From positions 1 through 40,200 of the forward strand of contig CALLZE010000057.1 of NCBI GenBank assembly GCA_937858655.1: DNA of 40,200 bases. Reading direction: 5' to 3'. A program made the position numbers and the translations under genes. This stretch comes from an uncultured Coriobacteriales bacterium (lineage in GTDB: Bacteria > Actinomycetota > Coriobacteriia > WRKU01 > JAENWW01). Positions 31,770-39,442 of the stretch are shown piece after piece (the stretch's first letter is position 1; each line of letters starts with the position of its first letter). The notes under the pieces were generated by a model. The model did not search any database, had not been told where the DNA came from, and saw only the letters and a list, made by a program, of their open reading frames with translations.

Positions 31770-32927
31770 ATGAGAATTGGACTCTTTAGCGATACATACA
31801 CGCCTGAGATTAACGGCGTTGTTTCATCAGTACTCATGCTCAAAGAGGGGCTTGAGGACCTCGGCCACGAGGTTTGGGTTTTTGCGCCGGGCCACCCAGC
31901 CACCAGTGACGATGATGACCATATCGTGCGCATCCCGAGTATGCCGCTTGTTGTCCTGCCAGAGCGCCGCGTGGCGACGCCTCTTGAAATTGGGCTCATT
32001 CGCAAAATTCGCTCGCTCAACCTCGACATCGTCCACACCCATACCGAATTCGGTGTTGGCAGCTTTGGTTTCAGAGCAGCCAGCAAATTCGATATACCCC
32101 ACGTCCACACCTACCATACCGTGTATGAAGAGTACACGCACTATGTTGCGCTGAGGATTTTTGATGCGCCCGCCAAGGTGGCCGTGCGTCAATTTACGCG
32201 TCTTGTTTGTGAGCGCTGTGAGCGCATTGTTGCCCCAACACAAAAAACAAAAGACTTGCTTGTGCGCTATAAAGTTGGGGTTCCCATTGATGTCGCGCCT
32301 ACCGGCGTTGACCTTGCCCGCTTTTACATGCCTTCAGAAAGTGACCGTCCGCGCCTAGCAGACTTAAAGAAGTCTCTCGGCATTGACGGGTTCAAACATG
32401 TCATTCTCTCGCTTGGGCGTGTGGCACCCGAAAAATCAATTGTCCACCTTTTTGAAATGGTTGCCCCCTATCTTCGAGCGCACAAAGAGAGTTGCTTCCT
32501 TGTTGTCGGTGGAGGCCCCTCGCTCAAGAATCTTGAAAAGCTGCGCGATACTTATGGGCTCGCTGGCCAGATCGTCTTTACGGGCGAAGTGCCTTGGAGT
32601 AGCGTGCCCGACTACTATCGTATCGCCGATGTACTCGTCGGAAACTCACACACCGAAACGCAAGGGCTCACCTTTATCGAAGCGCTCGCCTCGGGTGTAC
32701 CGCTTGTTGTGCGCTACAACGCATGCTTTGATGGAATTCTTGAAGACGGTGTGTCCGGAACGCTCTTTACTGACGAAAAGATATTCGAAAGCGAACTGAA
32801 CCGTACTCTCAATGATGATGCACATAGAAAGTGCCGCATTGAGCACGGGCTCAACGCGGCACAAAATGTTTCAAAAGAGAGTTTCGCGCGCAATATCGAA
32901 AGCGTTTATCTCAAAACCAAAAAATAA
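31770..32927 (+). CDS. GT4 glycosyltransferase, probable diacylglycerol glucosyltransferase type
   Basis: A retaining GT-B glycosyltransferase of 385 residues. MRIGLFSDTYTPEINGVVSSV is the typical start of the 1,2-diacylglycerol 3-glucosyltransferase-like group; VHTHTEFGVG and HTYHTVYEEY lie in the acceptor domain, APTGVDLARF links the domains, LGRVAPEKSI is the donor-binding start, and the EX7E motif is Glu296/Glu304 in HTETQGLTFIEAL. It probably adds a sugar to a membrane lipid anchor. The ATG has GAGG just before it and GGGGTGAT 15 bases away, an unusual spacing. It stands alone on the plus strand. Acceptor and sugar are predicted only. Confidence 0.88.
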   Translation: MRIGLFSDTYTPEINGVVSSVLMLKEGLEDLGHEVWVFAPGHPATSDDDDHIVRIPSMPLVVLPERRVATPLEIGLIRKIRSLNLDIVHTHTEFGVGSFGFRAASKFDIPHVHTYHTVYEEYTHYVALRIFDAPAKVAVRQFTRLVCERCERIVAPTQKTKDLLVRYKVGVPIDVAPTGVDLARFYMPSESDRPRLADLKKSLGIDGFKHVILSLGRVAPEKSIVHLFEMVAPYLRAHKESCFLVVGGGPSLKNLEKLRDTYGLAGQIVFTGEVPWSSVPDYYRIADVLVGNSHTETQGLTFIEALASGVPLVVRYNACFDGILEDGVSGTLFTDEKIFESELNRTLNDDAHRKCRIEHGLNAAQNVSKESFARNIESVYLKTKK

Positions 32928-32947
32928 CGTAACTCCCGCACTACAAT

Positions 32948-33385
32948 TTAAGCCTTTACAAAAGGTTTAAACTGGCCGCGGTCAACTTTCAGGAACTGAT
33001 AGAGGAAGGCCGCACCCGCAGCAAGCAATGCCGCGCCGAGGCCTGCATAAAACATGGCAATATAGCGCTCAGGCATAAGATGGAATTTTCGAATAGTGAT
33101 GCCCAACGTCATCATGATGGCCATAATTATGTACGACTTGATATCAAAAAATTTGAACACCCAAACTTTCTCATCGTGATAGCCCAAAATCCGGTGGGTA
33201 TGCTTGCCAACCAATCGGCCAAAAATGAGAAAGAAAAAGAGACAGAATACAACCGCAGCGGCGGCGAGCGACACAAAGTGCCAAACTCCATGAGCTGCTT
33301 GCAATCCAATGTGAATAATGTTGCCGCCCGCAATAAGCCACACAATGCCAGCGATAAACAACAACCAATCTTTGCGTACTTTCAT
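32948..33385 (-). CDS. Unknown four-helix membrane protein
   Basis: A 145-residue protein starting MKVRKDWLLFIAGIVWLIAG, with hydrophobic helices at about 7-25, 35-56, 80-98 and 108-130, and a loop with RLVGKHTHRILGYHDEKVW. I do not recognise a function; the N-terminal motif (KVRKDWL..IAGIVWLIAG) seems to belong to a conserved small membrane family. Start at ATG 33385 after AAAGGTG; an upstream TTG codon is possible. It converges with the glycosyltransferase and its stop lies only 20 bases from it. Confidence 0.8.
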   Translation of the reverse strand: MKVRKDWLLFIAGIVWLIAGGNIIHIGLQAAHGVWHFVSLAAAAVVFCLFFFLIFGRLVGKHTHRILGYHDEKVWVFKFFDIKSYIIMAIMMTLGITIRKFHLMPERYIAMFYAGLGAALLAAGAAFLYQFLKVDRGQFKPFVKA

Positions 33386-33606
33386 AAACGGCGCACCTTT
33401 CAACTAATGCACAATAGTACCGTTTTTAGACAGAAGAACCTACGATTTCCTCTAGGTGCAATCATGTTTTTCATGTTTCGCCGACAATACTTCAATGAAA
33501 AGAAGAGAGCGCGAGCGTCTCGCGAACACTCCGCAGCGAAGCGAGGACGTGAGAGAGACGACCGCAATCTCTACTTGGCAATAGAAATTTATGAGAGATG
33601 TAACAT
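33386..33606. other. Structured gene-free region after hspR
   Basis: This 221-base gap has no protein gene I trust. Its middle (33500-33570) is unusually G+C- and purine-rich for a spacer and includes a perfect hairpin CGCGAG-CGT-CTCGCG at 33510-33524, followed on the minus strand by a pyrimidine-rich run CTCTCTTCTTTTC, which could act as a weak terminator. ACCTA-N10-TAGGT at 33438-33457 is another inverted repeat. Confidence 0.45.
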
Positions 33607-33632
33607 AAAAAACGAGGGGCTAAAGCCCCTCG
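33607..33632 (-). terminator. Intrinsic terminator embedded in the 3' end of hspR
   Basis: CGAGGGGC (33613-33620) and GCCCCTCG (33625-33632) form a perfect 8-base stem with a four-base loop, and TTTTTT follows on the minus strand. The hspR stop codon TAG (33620-33622) lies at the loop, so the last four codons of the gene are part of the stem. It ends the heat-shock operon. Confidence 0.95.
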
Positions 33633-34018
33633 TCATCATAAAACTGAATGAGTTGACCCGAAACTGGCACAATTGCGGTACGCCGCGCATCAAGCAGTTC
33701 GCGCTCGATTGCCTCGCGCTTCATCGCGCGCATCTCTTGCCGCAAATCATCGAGCTCTTTTTCAAGGCGCTCACGCTCATCCTCGGCTTCCAAAATGCGT
33801 ACGACACCCGCCAAATTTATGCCTTCATCTTGCGTCAACTGCTGAATCAAACGCAGGCGCTCAATGTCAGCCTCAGAATACAAGCGCGTATTGCCGCTGG
33901 TGCGTTGAGGTTCAACAAGACGTTTGCGCTCATAAATGCGCAGCGTCTGTGGATGAACGCCTGCCAATTCGGCGGCGATACCAATCATATAGACCGGGCG
34001 ATGTTTATCTCTGCGCAT
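33620..34018 (-). CDS. hspR: Heat-shock repressor HspR (MerR family)
   Basis: Repressor of the dnaK operon that binds HAIR elements with DnaK as co-repressor, as known in Streptomyces. The 132-residue protein has [54 protein letters not shown], the MerR winged helix with HspR-type sequence, then a coiled coil rich in Glu and Arg ([18 protein letters not shown]). ATG 34018 follows AAGGAG by five bases; GTG 34024 is less well placed. It lies 64 bases after dnaJ in the order dnaK, grpE, dnaJ, hspR, the classical actinobacterial arrangement. Confidence 0.96.
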   Translation of the reverse strand: MRRDKHRPVYMIGIAAELAGVHPQTLRIYERKRLVEPQRTSGNTRLYSEADIERLRLIQQLTQDEGINLAGVVRILEAEDERERLEKELDDLRQEMRAMKREAIERELLDARRTAIVPVSGQLIQFYDDEGL

Positions 34019-34082
34019 ATTCACTCCTTAAACTTTTCTCTTATCCATTGTAAGATATCTCATGCATTCAGGCTGCAATTTG

Positions 34083-35054
34083 CTACTTGAAATCCTTGCG
34101 AAGTGTCGCGCCATTCTGCTTTGCCCCAAGAGCGTTTTCAAAGTCTTCCAGCAGTTCTTTTTGCTGCTTAGTGAGCGAGGTGGGGATAACAATATGAGCC
34201 TTAACCATAAGGTCTCCGTTATCCTTGCCTTTTAACTTGGGCGCGCCCTTGCCTTTCATTCTGAAAATCTTGCCCTCTTGCGTTCCCGCGGGAATCTTGA
34301 GCTTGGCCTTAGAGCCATCAGGAACAGGAATGGTTACGGTAGTTCCCAATGCCGCCTCGCTAATCGTGAGGGGCAACGTCAAGATAACGTTAGCTTTGTC
34401 GCGCGTGTAGTATTTATGAGGCGCAATTTTGGTAACGACATATACATCGCCGGCTGGGCCGCCATTAACACCAGGCTCACCTTTACCGCGGAAGCGAAGC
34501 TTACCGCCGTCAGTTGCACCTGCTGGTACATTGACTTTAAGCTCACGGCCGCTTGAAGTTTTCAAATTAAGCTGCGTACCAGCAAAAGCCTGCTCAAACG
34601 TGATGGTCGTCTCAATCTGAAGATCTTGCCCACGCATGGGAGCATTACCGCCACGGCCGCCAAATCCGCCGAAACGACCTCCTTGCGAGCCGCCTCCAAA
34701 CATCGATCCGAAGATGTCGCCTAAATCGCCGAGATTAAAATCAACTTGCTGTCCGCCTTGTGAATATCCACCAAAGCCACCACCCGGAAAACCGCCGCCA
34801 GCGCTTCCACCTGCTGCGCCATACCCAGGAGGGGGGCCTTGCTCCCCGAAATACTGACCATACTGGTCGTATTGATCACGTTTTTTCTTATCCGATAAAA
34901 CCTCGTAGGCTTCATTTATTTCTTTGAACTTTTCTTCGCTTCCGCCCGCATCAGGATGGTGCTTACGCGCAAGCTTACGAAAAGCTTTTTTAATTTCGTC
35001 CTCAGAGGCAGTTTTGCTTACCCCGAGAACGTCGTAATAGTTTTTCGACGCCAT
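34083..35054 (-). CDS. dnaJ: DnaJ-type cochaperone lacking the zinc-finger domain
   Basis: Stimulates DnaK ATPase and hands over substrates. The 323 residues show a J domain at 4-70 with His33-Pro34-Asp35, a Gly/Phe-rich section at about 74-140, then two beta-barrel substrate-binding domains ([19 protein letters not shown] and onward). No CxxCxGxG repeats are present, so it is a type B (CbpA-like) DnaJ, shorter than the classical 370-380 residues. AAGGAG lies eight bases before the ATG. Sits in the dnaK operon after grpE with a hairpin between. Confidence 0.95.
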   Translation of the reverse strand: MASKNYYDVLGVSKTASEDEIKKAFRKLARKHHPDAGGSEEKFKEINEAYEVLSDKKKRDQYDQYGQYFGEQGPPPGYGAAGGSAGGGFPGGGFGGYSQGGQQVDFNLGDLGDIFGSMFGGGSQGGRFGGFGGRGGNAPMRGQDLQIETTITFEQAFAGTQLNLKTSSGRELKVNVPAGATDGGKLRFRGKGEPGVNGGPAGDVYVVTKIAPHKYYTRDKANVILTLPLTISEAALGTTVTIPVPDGSKAKLKIPAGTQEGKIFRMKGKGAPKLKGKDNGDLMVKAHIVIPTSLTKQQKELLEDFENALGAKQNGATLRKDFK

Positions 35055-35082
35055 GCGTCTCGCTCCTTCTTACACTGAATAA

Positions 35083-35113
35083 CAAACAGGACGCTCAAGC
35101 GGCGCCCTGTTTG
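35083..35113 (-). repeat. Intercistronic hairpin between grpE and dnaJ
   Basis: CAAACAGGACGC (35083-35094) pairs with GCGCCCTGTTTG (35102-35113), 11 of 12 positions, loop of seven. No T run follows on the minus strand. It may set the relative levels of grpE and dnaJ by RNA processing or partial attenuation. Confidence 0.55.
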
Positions 35114-35119
35114 TGTGTG

Positions 35120-35680
35120 TTATTTTGCGGGTGCCCCGCCGGTTGATACAATGACCATCGCTGGTCGCAGTACCACACCGTTGAGTTCATAACCTTTTTG
35201 CAAAACCTGCACAACGGTCTGATCTGGCTTTTCCGCGTCAGTGACCATTTGCACCGCGTTACAGGTGTTGTGATCAAACGGCTCATCGAGCGGATTAATC
35301 ACCGACACGCCTTCTTTAATAAACGCGCCGAGCATTTTTTCTGCTATCGCGTGAATACCCTTAGCCTCCGCTTCGCGACCCGACTCGGCTGCATGCTTTT
35401 CCGCATACTCCAAATCATCAAGCGAAGGAATCATATTCTTGATTACGCGAGCGCTTGCCTGTTTAACGGCTTCGGCCTGACGATTCTCAAGACGCTTCCG
35501 CGAATTCTCAAATTCTGCTTGCGCACGCGCGAACTGGTCTTTCCACTTCGCTACTTCCTGCTCAAGAATTTCCAAGGGAGAAAACTCTTGCTCTTGCGCA
35601 GACGCCTCTGCCTGAGAGGCTGGTGCGGATTGCTCCGCACCCTGTGCCTCAGTATGCTTCTTTGAACTACTCATCGTCAT
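35120..35680 (-). CDS. grpE: Nucleotide exchange factor GrpE
   Basis: Releases ADP from DnaK. The 186-residue protein has a charged, Gln/Ala/Glu-rich head (about 1-45), a long helix [50 protein letters not shown], and the beta domain with [23 protein letters not shown] and [24 protein letters not shown]. Start at ATG 35680, with GAGG six bases before, overlapping the dnaK 3' end by 14 bases; ATG 35674 is the alternative. The open frame in dnaK extends further but is not GrpE-like. Confidence 0.95.
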   Translation of the reverse strand: MTMSSSKKHTEAQGAEQSAPASQAEASAQEQEFSPLEILEQEVAKWKDQFARAQAEFENSRKRLENRQAEAVKQASARVIKNMIPSLDDLEYAEKHAAESGREAEAKGIHAIAEKMLGAFIKEGVSVINPLDEPFDHNTCNAVQMVTDAEKPDQTVVQVLQKGYELNGVVLRPAMVIVSTGGAPAK

Positions 35681-37571
35681 CGACGACCTCGAAATCGCCC
35701 TCCTCGACGTCAGCCGCACCGTCCGCTGAAGCACTTGCGCCTTCAGCTTCGCCGGCTTCTGCCTCAGCGTCCTTGTAAGCAATCTCAGCAAGCTTATAGG
35801 CGGCGTTCTGAAGTGCCTCAGTCTTTGCCCTGATGTCGTCGATATCATCGCCTTCAAGAGCGGTCTTAAGTTCAGCCGCCGCGGTCTCTACCTCAGACTT
35901 CGTCTCTGCAGGAACCTTGTCGCCCAACTCATCGAGCGTCTTTTCGGTCTGGTATACAAGGCTATCTGCCATATTGCGAGCTTCGATTGTCTCTTTCTTT
36001 TTCTGGTCCTCGTCAGCGTGAAGCTCTGCATCGTTGACCATCTTCTCTACTTCCTGATCAGAAAGCGTGGTTGAGCCTGTGATGGTAATCTTCTGCTCTT
36101 GGCCAGTTCCGCGGTCCTTCGCAGAAACGTTAACGATACCGTTTGCGTCGATATCGAAGGTTACCTCGATTTGTGGAATACCACGACGCGCTGGTGGGAT
36201 ATTGCTCAAGCTAAACTTACCTAATGTCTTGTTATCAGCAGCCATCTCGCGCTCACCTTGGAGAACATGAATCTCTACAGAAGGCTGATTATCAACAGCG
36301 GTTGTGTACACCTCAGTCTTGCGCGTTGGGATAGTGGTATTGCGCTCAATCATACGCGTCATAATTCCACCCATTGTCTCAACACCGAGTGAAAGAGGCG
36401 TAACATCGAGGAGCAAAATATCGCCCTTGCCAAAGTCGCCTGAAAGAACGCCACCCTGTACTGAAGCGCCGAGAGCAACAACCTCGTCTGGGTTTACTCC
36501 CATGTGAGGATCCCTGCCAGTCTCTTTCTTAACAAGTTCCTGAACAGCAGGCATACGAGTTGAGCCACCAACAAGGATGACCTCATCGATATCACCCATC
36601 GAAACGCCGGCGTCTTTCATGGCCTGCTTAACGGGCTTCTTTGTGCGCTCAAGCAAATCAGAGGTAATCTTCTCAAACTCTGCGCGGCTCAAAGTGAAAT
36701 CAAGGTGCTTTGGGCCTGAAGCGTCAGCGGTAATGAAGGGCAAGTTAATGTGGGTCTCTTGCGCTGATGAAAGTTCCATCTTCGCGCGCTCTGCCGCCTC
36801 TTTCAAACGCTGAAGCGCCATCTTGTCATTGCGAAGATCAACGCCGTTGTCAGACTTAAACTTATCCGCCATCCAGTCGATGACTTTCTTGTCCCAGTCG
36901 TCGCCACCAAGGTGGTTATCGCCTGAGGTTGAAAGAACTTCAACAACATTGTCACCCAACTCGAGAACTGAAACGTCGAACGTACCGCCACCGAGGTCGA
37001 AGATAAGAACTTTCTGCTCTTTATCTGACTTATCGAGGCCATAAGCAAGTGCTGCCGCGGTTGGCTCGTTGATAATACGCTTTACATCAAGGCCCGCAAT
37101 TTTACCCGCATCTTTCGTTGCCTGACGCTGAGCGTCGTTAAAGTAAGCAGGAACAGTAATTACTGCCTCGGTGATTTTCTCGCCAAGATACTTCTCTGCA
37201 TCTGCCTTAAGTTTCTGAAGGGTCATTGCGCTGATCTCTTCTGGGGTGTAGTTTTTACCCTCAACGCGAATCTCAACACGGCCACCTTTACCAGAAACAA
37301 CGTCATAACTTACAGTTTGAATCTCTGATTTAACTTCATCGAACTGACGTCCCATAAAGCGCTTTACTGAGCTAATCGTGTTCTCTGGATTGGTTACCGC
37401 CTGGTTCTTGGCAGGCTTACCAACAAGGCGCTCGCCATCTTTCTTAAAAGCAACAACCGATGGAGTCGTACGGTCACCTTCTACATTGATGATGACTGTT
37501 GGCTCGCCGCCTTCAATAATTGCCATTGCTGAGTTTGTGGTACCGAGGTCAATACCAAGCACTTTACCCAT
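35667..37571 (-). CDS. dnaK: Molecular chaperone DnaK (Hsp70)
   Basis: ATP-dependent chaperone, also co-repressor with HspR in actinobacteria. The 634 residues start [14 protein letters not shown], with the Hsp70 signatures [15 protein letters not shown] and [17 protein letters not shown], then the substrate domain ([16 protein letters not shown]) and a C-terminal acidic tail rich in Ala, Glu and Asp ending [11 protein letters not shown] 37571 lies after AAGGAG, ten bases away. First gene of the heat-shock operon, with an excellent promoter and HAIR-like site about 100-130 bases upstream. Confidence 0.98.
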   Translation of the reverse strand: MGKVLGIDLGTTNSAMAIIEGGEPTVIINVEGDRTTPSVVAFKKDGERLVGKPAKNQAVTNPENTISSVKRFMGRQFDEVKSEIQTVSYDVVSGKGGRVEIRVEGKNYTPEEISAMTLQKLKADAEKYLGEKITEAVITVPAYFNDAQRQATKDAGKIAGLDVKRIINEPTAAALAYGLDKSDKEQKVLIFDLGGGTFDVSVLELGDNVVEVLSTSGDNHLGGDDWDKKVIDWMADKFKSDNGVDLRNDKMALQRLKEAAERAKMELSSAQETHINLPFITADASGPKHLDFTLSRAEFEKITSDLLERTKKPVKQAMKDAGVSMGDIDEVILVGGSTRMPAVQELVKKETGRDPHMGVNPDEVVALGASVQGGVLSGDFGKGDILLLDVTPLSLGVETMGGIMTRMIERNTTIPTRKTEVYTTAVDNQPSVEIHVLQGEREMAADNKTLGKFSLSNIPPARRGIPQIEVTFDIDANGIVNVSAKDRGTGQEQKITITGSTTLSDQEVEKMVNDAELHADEDQKKKETIEARNMADSLVYQTEKTLDELGDKVPAETKSEVETAAAELKTALEGDDIDDIRAKTEALQNAAYKLAEIAYKDAEAEAGEAEGASASADGAADVEEGDFEVVDDDE

Positions 37572-37614
37572 AATTGCATCTCTCCTTTTCTTAGTGGCAA
37601 CGGCTTGTGGATTT

Positions 37615-37635
37615 TTAAGAGGTGCCTCTTAAGAG
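37615..37635 (-). promoter_or_regulatory. Overlapping palindromes in the dnaK 5' untranslated region
   Basis: TTAAGAGG-TG-CCTCTTAA (37615-37632) is a perfect 18-base dyad, and CTCTTAAGAG (37626-37635) is a perfect 10-base palindrome overlapping it, so TTAAGAG-type arms occur three times in a row. They lie about 30-50 bases after the predicted transcription start, 45 bases before the ATG. They may be a second repressor site or an RNA fold; they do not match CIRCE. Confidence 0.5.
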
Positions 37636-37670
37636 CCGCTGCATCACATCTGTAACTTGTTTATGCCACC

Positions 37671-37700
37671 ATATTAAAATCTGAGTGTGCTATTGTCAAG
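37671..37700 (-). promoter_or_regulatory. dnaK promoter with HAIR-like HspR operator
   Basis: Near-perfect promoter on the minus strand: -35 TTGACA (37694-37699), 17-base spacer, -10 TAATAT (37671-37676). CTTGACA-N7-ACTCAGA at 37680-37700 matches the HspR consensus CTTGAGT-N7-ACTCAAG at ten of fourteen positions and covers the -35 and most of the spacer, so HspR binding would block RNA polymerase. A lone CTTGAGT half-site lies on the minus strand at 37790-37796. Confidence 0.85.
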
Positions 37701-37819
37701 TTATCTGTAAATGGAAATTTTATGAAGAGCCTTCCATCGACCACCTGATAAAAGCATACAAAGAATGCAATGAGGATATACCCCACTAGACTCAAGAAAT
37801 CTAAAGGTGTCTTAAGTTT

Positions 37820-38371
37820 TTAAAAAATGGGGGCATGAGATGCAGGCAGCATTTGTGCCCATGCAAGCCGTTTAAGTTCAGGATCACTAAAACACGCGAA
37901 AAAATCACTCACCATGGCAACCACACGCATATTCGAGTAGGCAAATTTCTGCATGCGCCCTGCCCCTTGCTCGTGAGCTTTCTCTACCTCATAATCCCGT
38001 GGCCACAATTCCAGAATTGAGGCCTCAAGAACAACAACCGCTTCAGGGTCGAGAACTTCAACGTACAGGTCGATAGCCTCGGGAAGAGTGAGCGCGTTTT
38101 GCGCCTGTTCAAGACGATCTTTGAGATCAGAAATTGAGAGAATGCCATACTGAGTTTTTGGATAGTTGAGGCCAGAGGCTGCCCCTTCAAGCGCCGCGCG
38201 CAGTTCGTTGCTCAACTCGCTCTGTTTACGGTTCATGATAAACAGTAACTCAACCGAGCTGGTTTGGCCCACGGGCCCTAAGTCAAGTTCGAAAGCACCC
38301 AACTCTGCAAGCGCTTTTTTGCGCAATGCCTCAGAGTGCTCATATATATTAGATGAGGAATTCGTCATCAT
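37820..38371 (-). CDS. Unknown protein overlapping the galE-like gene
   Basis: A 183-residue protein I do not recognise. It has no signal or membrane segment. ALRKKALAELGAFELDLGPVGQTSSVELLFIMNRKQSELSNELRAAL opens it, and LPEAIDLYVEVLDPEAVVVLEASILELW and ACFSDPELKRLAWAQMLP lie near the C-terminus; it looks mostly helical. ATG 38371 (or 38368) lies inside the last codons of the epimerase gene, about 20 bases before its stop, so expression depends on that gene. No good ribosome site. After its stop a TTTTTT run follows without a stem. Possibly a small enzyme or regulatory partner of the sugar pathway, unproven. Confidence 0.7.
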   Translation of the reverse strand: MMTNSSSNIYEHSEALRKKALAELGAFELDLGPVGQTSSVELLFIMNRKQSELSNELRAALEGAASGLNYPKTQYGILSISDLKDRLEQAQNALTLPEAIDLYVEVLDPEAVVVLEASILELWPRDYEVEKAHEQGAGRMQKFAYSNMRVVAMVSDFFACFSDPELKRLAWAQMLPASHAPIF

Positions 38372-39344
38372 GCACTGCTTCGGGGTGCTCGCTCTCATAG
38401 CGCGCCTTAAACCAGTTATACGTCGATTCAACGCCTGTGTTGAAATCTACATCAGGCAAAAATTCAAAGGTCTGACGAGCTCTCGTAAAATCGAGTACAG
38501 ATTCTTTTATGTCGCCTTCACGCGCAGGTGCTTTGCCATATTTGCCAAAGAACTGGGCAGCCATTCTAAAACTTGCGCCCACTTCGGCAATACTTGTTGA
38601 GGTACCCGTGCCCAAATTATAACGGCCCGGATCTTCCTGGGTTTGCGGGTCGCCGGCAAAATCAATGTCACCACCGATGACGCTAATGAGACCAAAAACG
38701 ATATCTGAAACATAAATGAAATCGCGCGTTTGCTTTCCGTCACCCTCGATGAAAGGAGTATCACCTTGCGCGAGAGCTTGGGCGAACGCCGAAATAACGC
38801 CACCTTCACCTTGCAGGCCCTGACGTGGACCATACACATTAGCAAAGCGCAAAATCGCAAAATCAATGCCCGCGGGGCGCAACTCATCATCAATGAGTTT
38901 TTCCGCGTCGAGTTTTGACTGCCCATAAGGATTGATGGGCTTTTTTGGATCACCCTCCTGGAGAGGAAGGCGCTCAGGGTCACCATAGACGGCCGCCGTT
39001 GAGGCAAAAACGACACGCTGACAGTCAGTTGCCTTAGCGGCTTCAATCACATTGCGCGTTCCTCCGACGTTAACGCGAAATGTCTCGTCAGGGTTCTTAG
39101 TGGACTCAGCAACGCTTGCCTGAGCGGCGAGGTGCACAATAACGTCAGGATTAAATTTCTTGGCCGCCTCAATAAATTCGGGCGAAGTCACATCGATTTT
39201 TCGAAATTCAGCCCGCGGGTCAACATTCGCAAAATCGCCCGTTGAGAGATCATCGATTACCAGAACTTCTCCATCCAGAACAACCAGTTGATACACCAGT
39301 GTGCTGCCGATAAATCCTGCTCCACCCGTAACCAAAATGCGCAT
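38349..39344 (-). CDS. NAD-dependent UDP-sugar epimerase, UDP-glucose 4-epimerase-like
   Basis: A short-chain (extended) dehydrogenase of 331 residues. GGAGFIG at 7-13 binds NAD, Asp31-Asp32 the ribose, Ser115/Thr116 with Tyr140 and Lys144 (YGQSK) form the catalytic set, and RFANVYGPRQ and GDGKQTRDFIYVSDI follow, the pattern of GalE-type epimerases. It supplies UDP-galactose or a related sugar for envelope polymers. AGGGAG lies five bases before the ATG. The product could also be an N-acetyl-hexosamine or pentose epimerase; the substrate is not decided by sequence. Confidence 0.9.
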   Translation of the reverse strand: MRILVTGGAGFIGSTLVYQLVVLDGEVLVIDDLSTGDFANVDPRAEFRKIDVTSPEFIEAAKKFNPDVIVHLAAQASVAESTKNPDETFRVNVGGTRNVIEAAKATDCQRVVFASTAAVYGDPERLPLQEGDPKKPINPYGQSKLDAEKLIDDELRPAGIDFAILRFANVYGPRQGLQGEGGVISAFAQALAQGDTPFIEGDGKQTRDFIYVSDIVFGLISVIGGDIDFAGDPQTQEDPGRYNLGTGTSTSIAEVGASFRMAAQFFGKYGKAPAREGDIKESVLDFTRARQTFEFLPDVDFNTGVESTYNWFKARYESEHPEAVHDDEFLI

Positions 39345-39442
39345 ATAAACTCCCTAAGAATTCGAATGAGCGTTGTATGTTTTTCGCTTGTTATTCTATC
39401 CCATATATCGAAAGTGCAGACAAAGATGGCATAATAAAAGGT

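Noticed and set aside
32947-32971. TTTAAGCCTTT/AAAAGGTTTAAA inverted repeat after the glycosyltransferase
   Set aside because: A+T-rich with a mismatch, lies in the last codons of the converging gene, and has no T run; too weak to call a terminator.
33080-34090. Long plus-strand open frame of 336 codons across the membrane protein and hspR
   Set aside because: It is antisense to two well-supported genes (the four-helix membrane protein and HspR) and its translation has no coherent domain.
37790-37796. Lone CTTGAGT half-site before dnaK as a second HAIR element
   Set aside because: No partner ACTCAAG at the seven-base spacing on either side; a single half-site is expected by chance.
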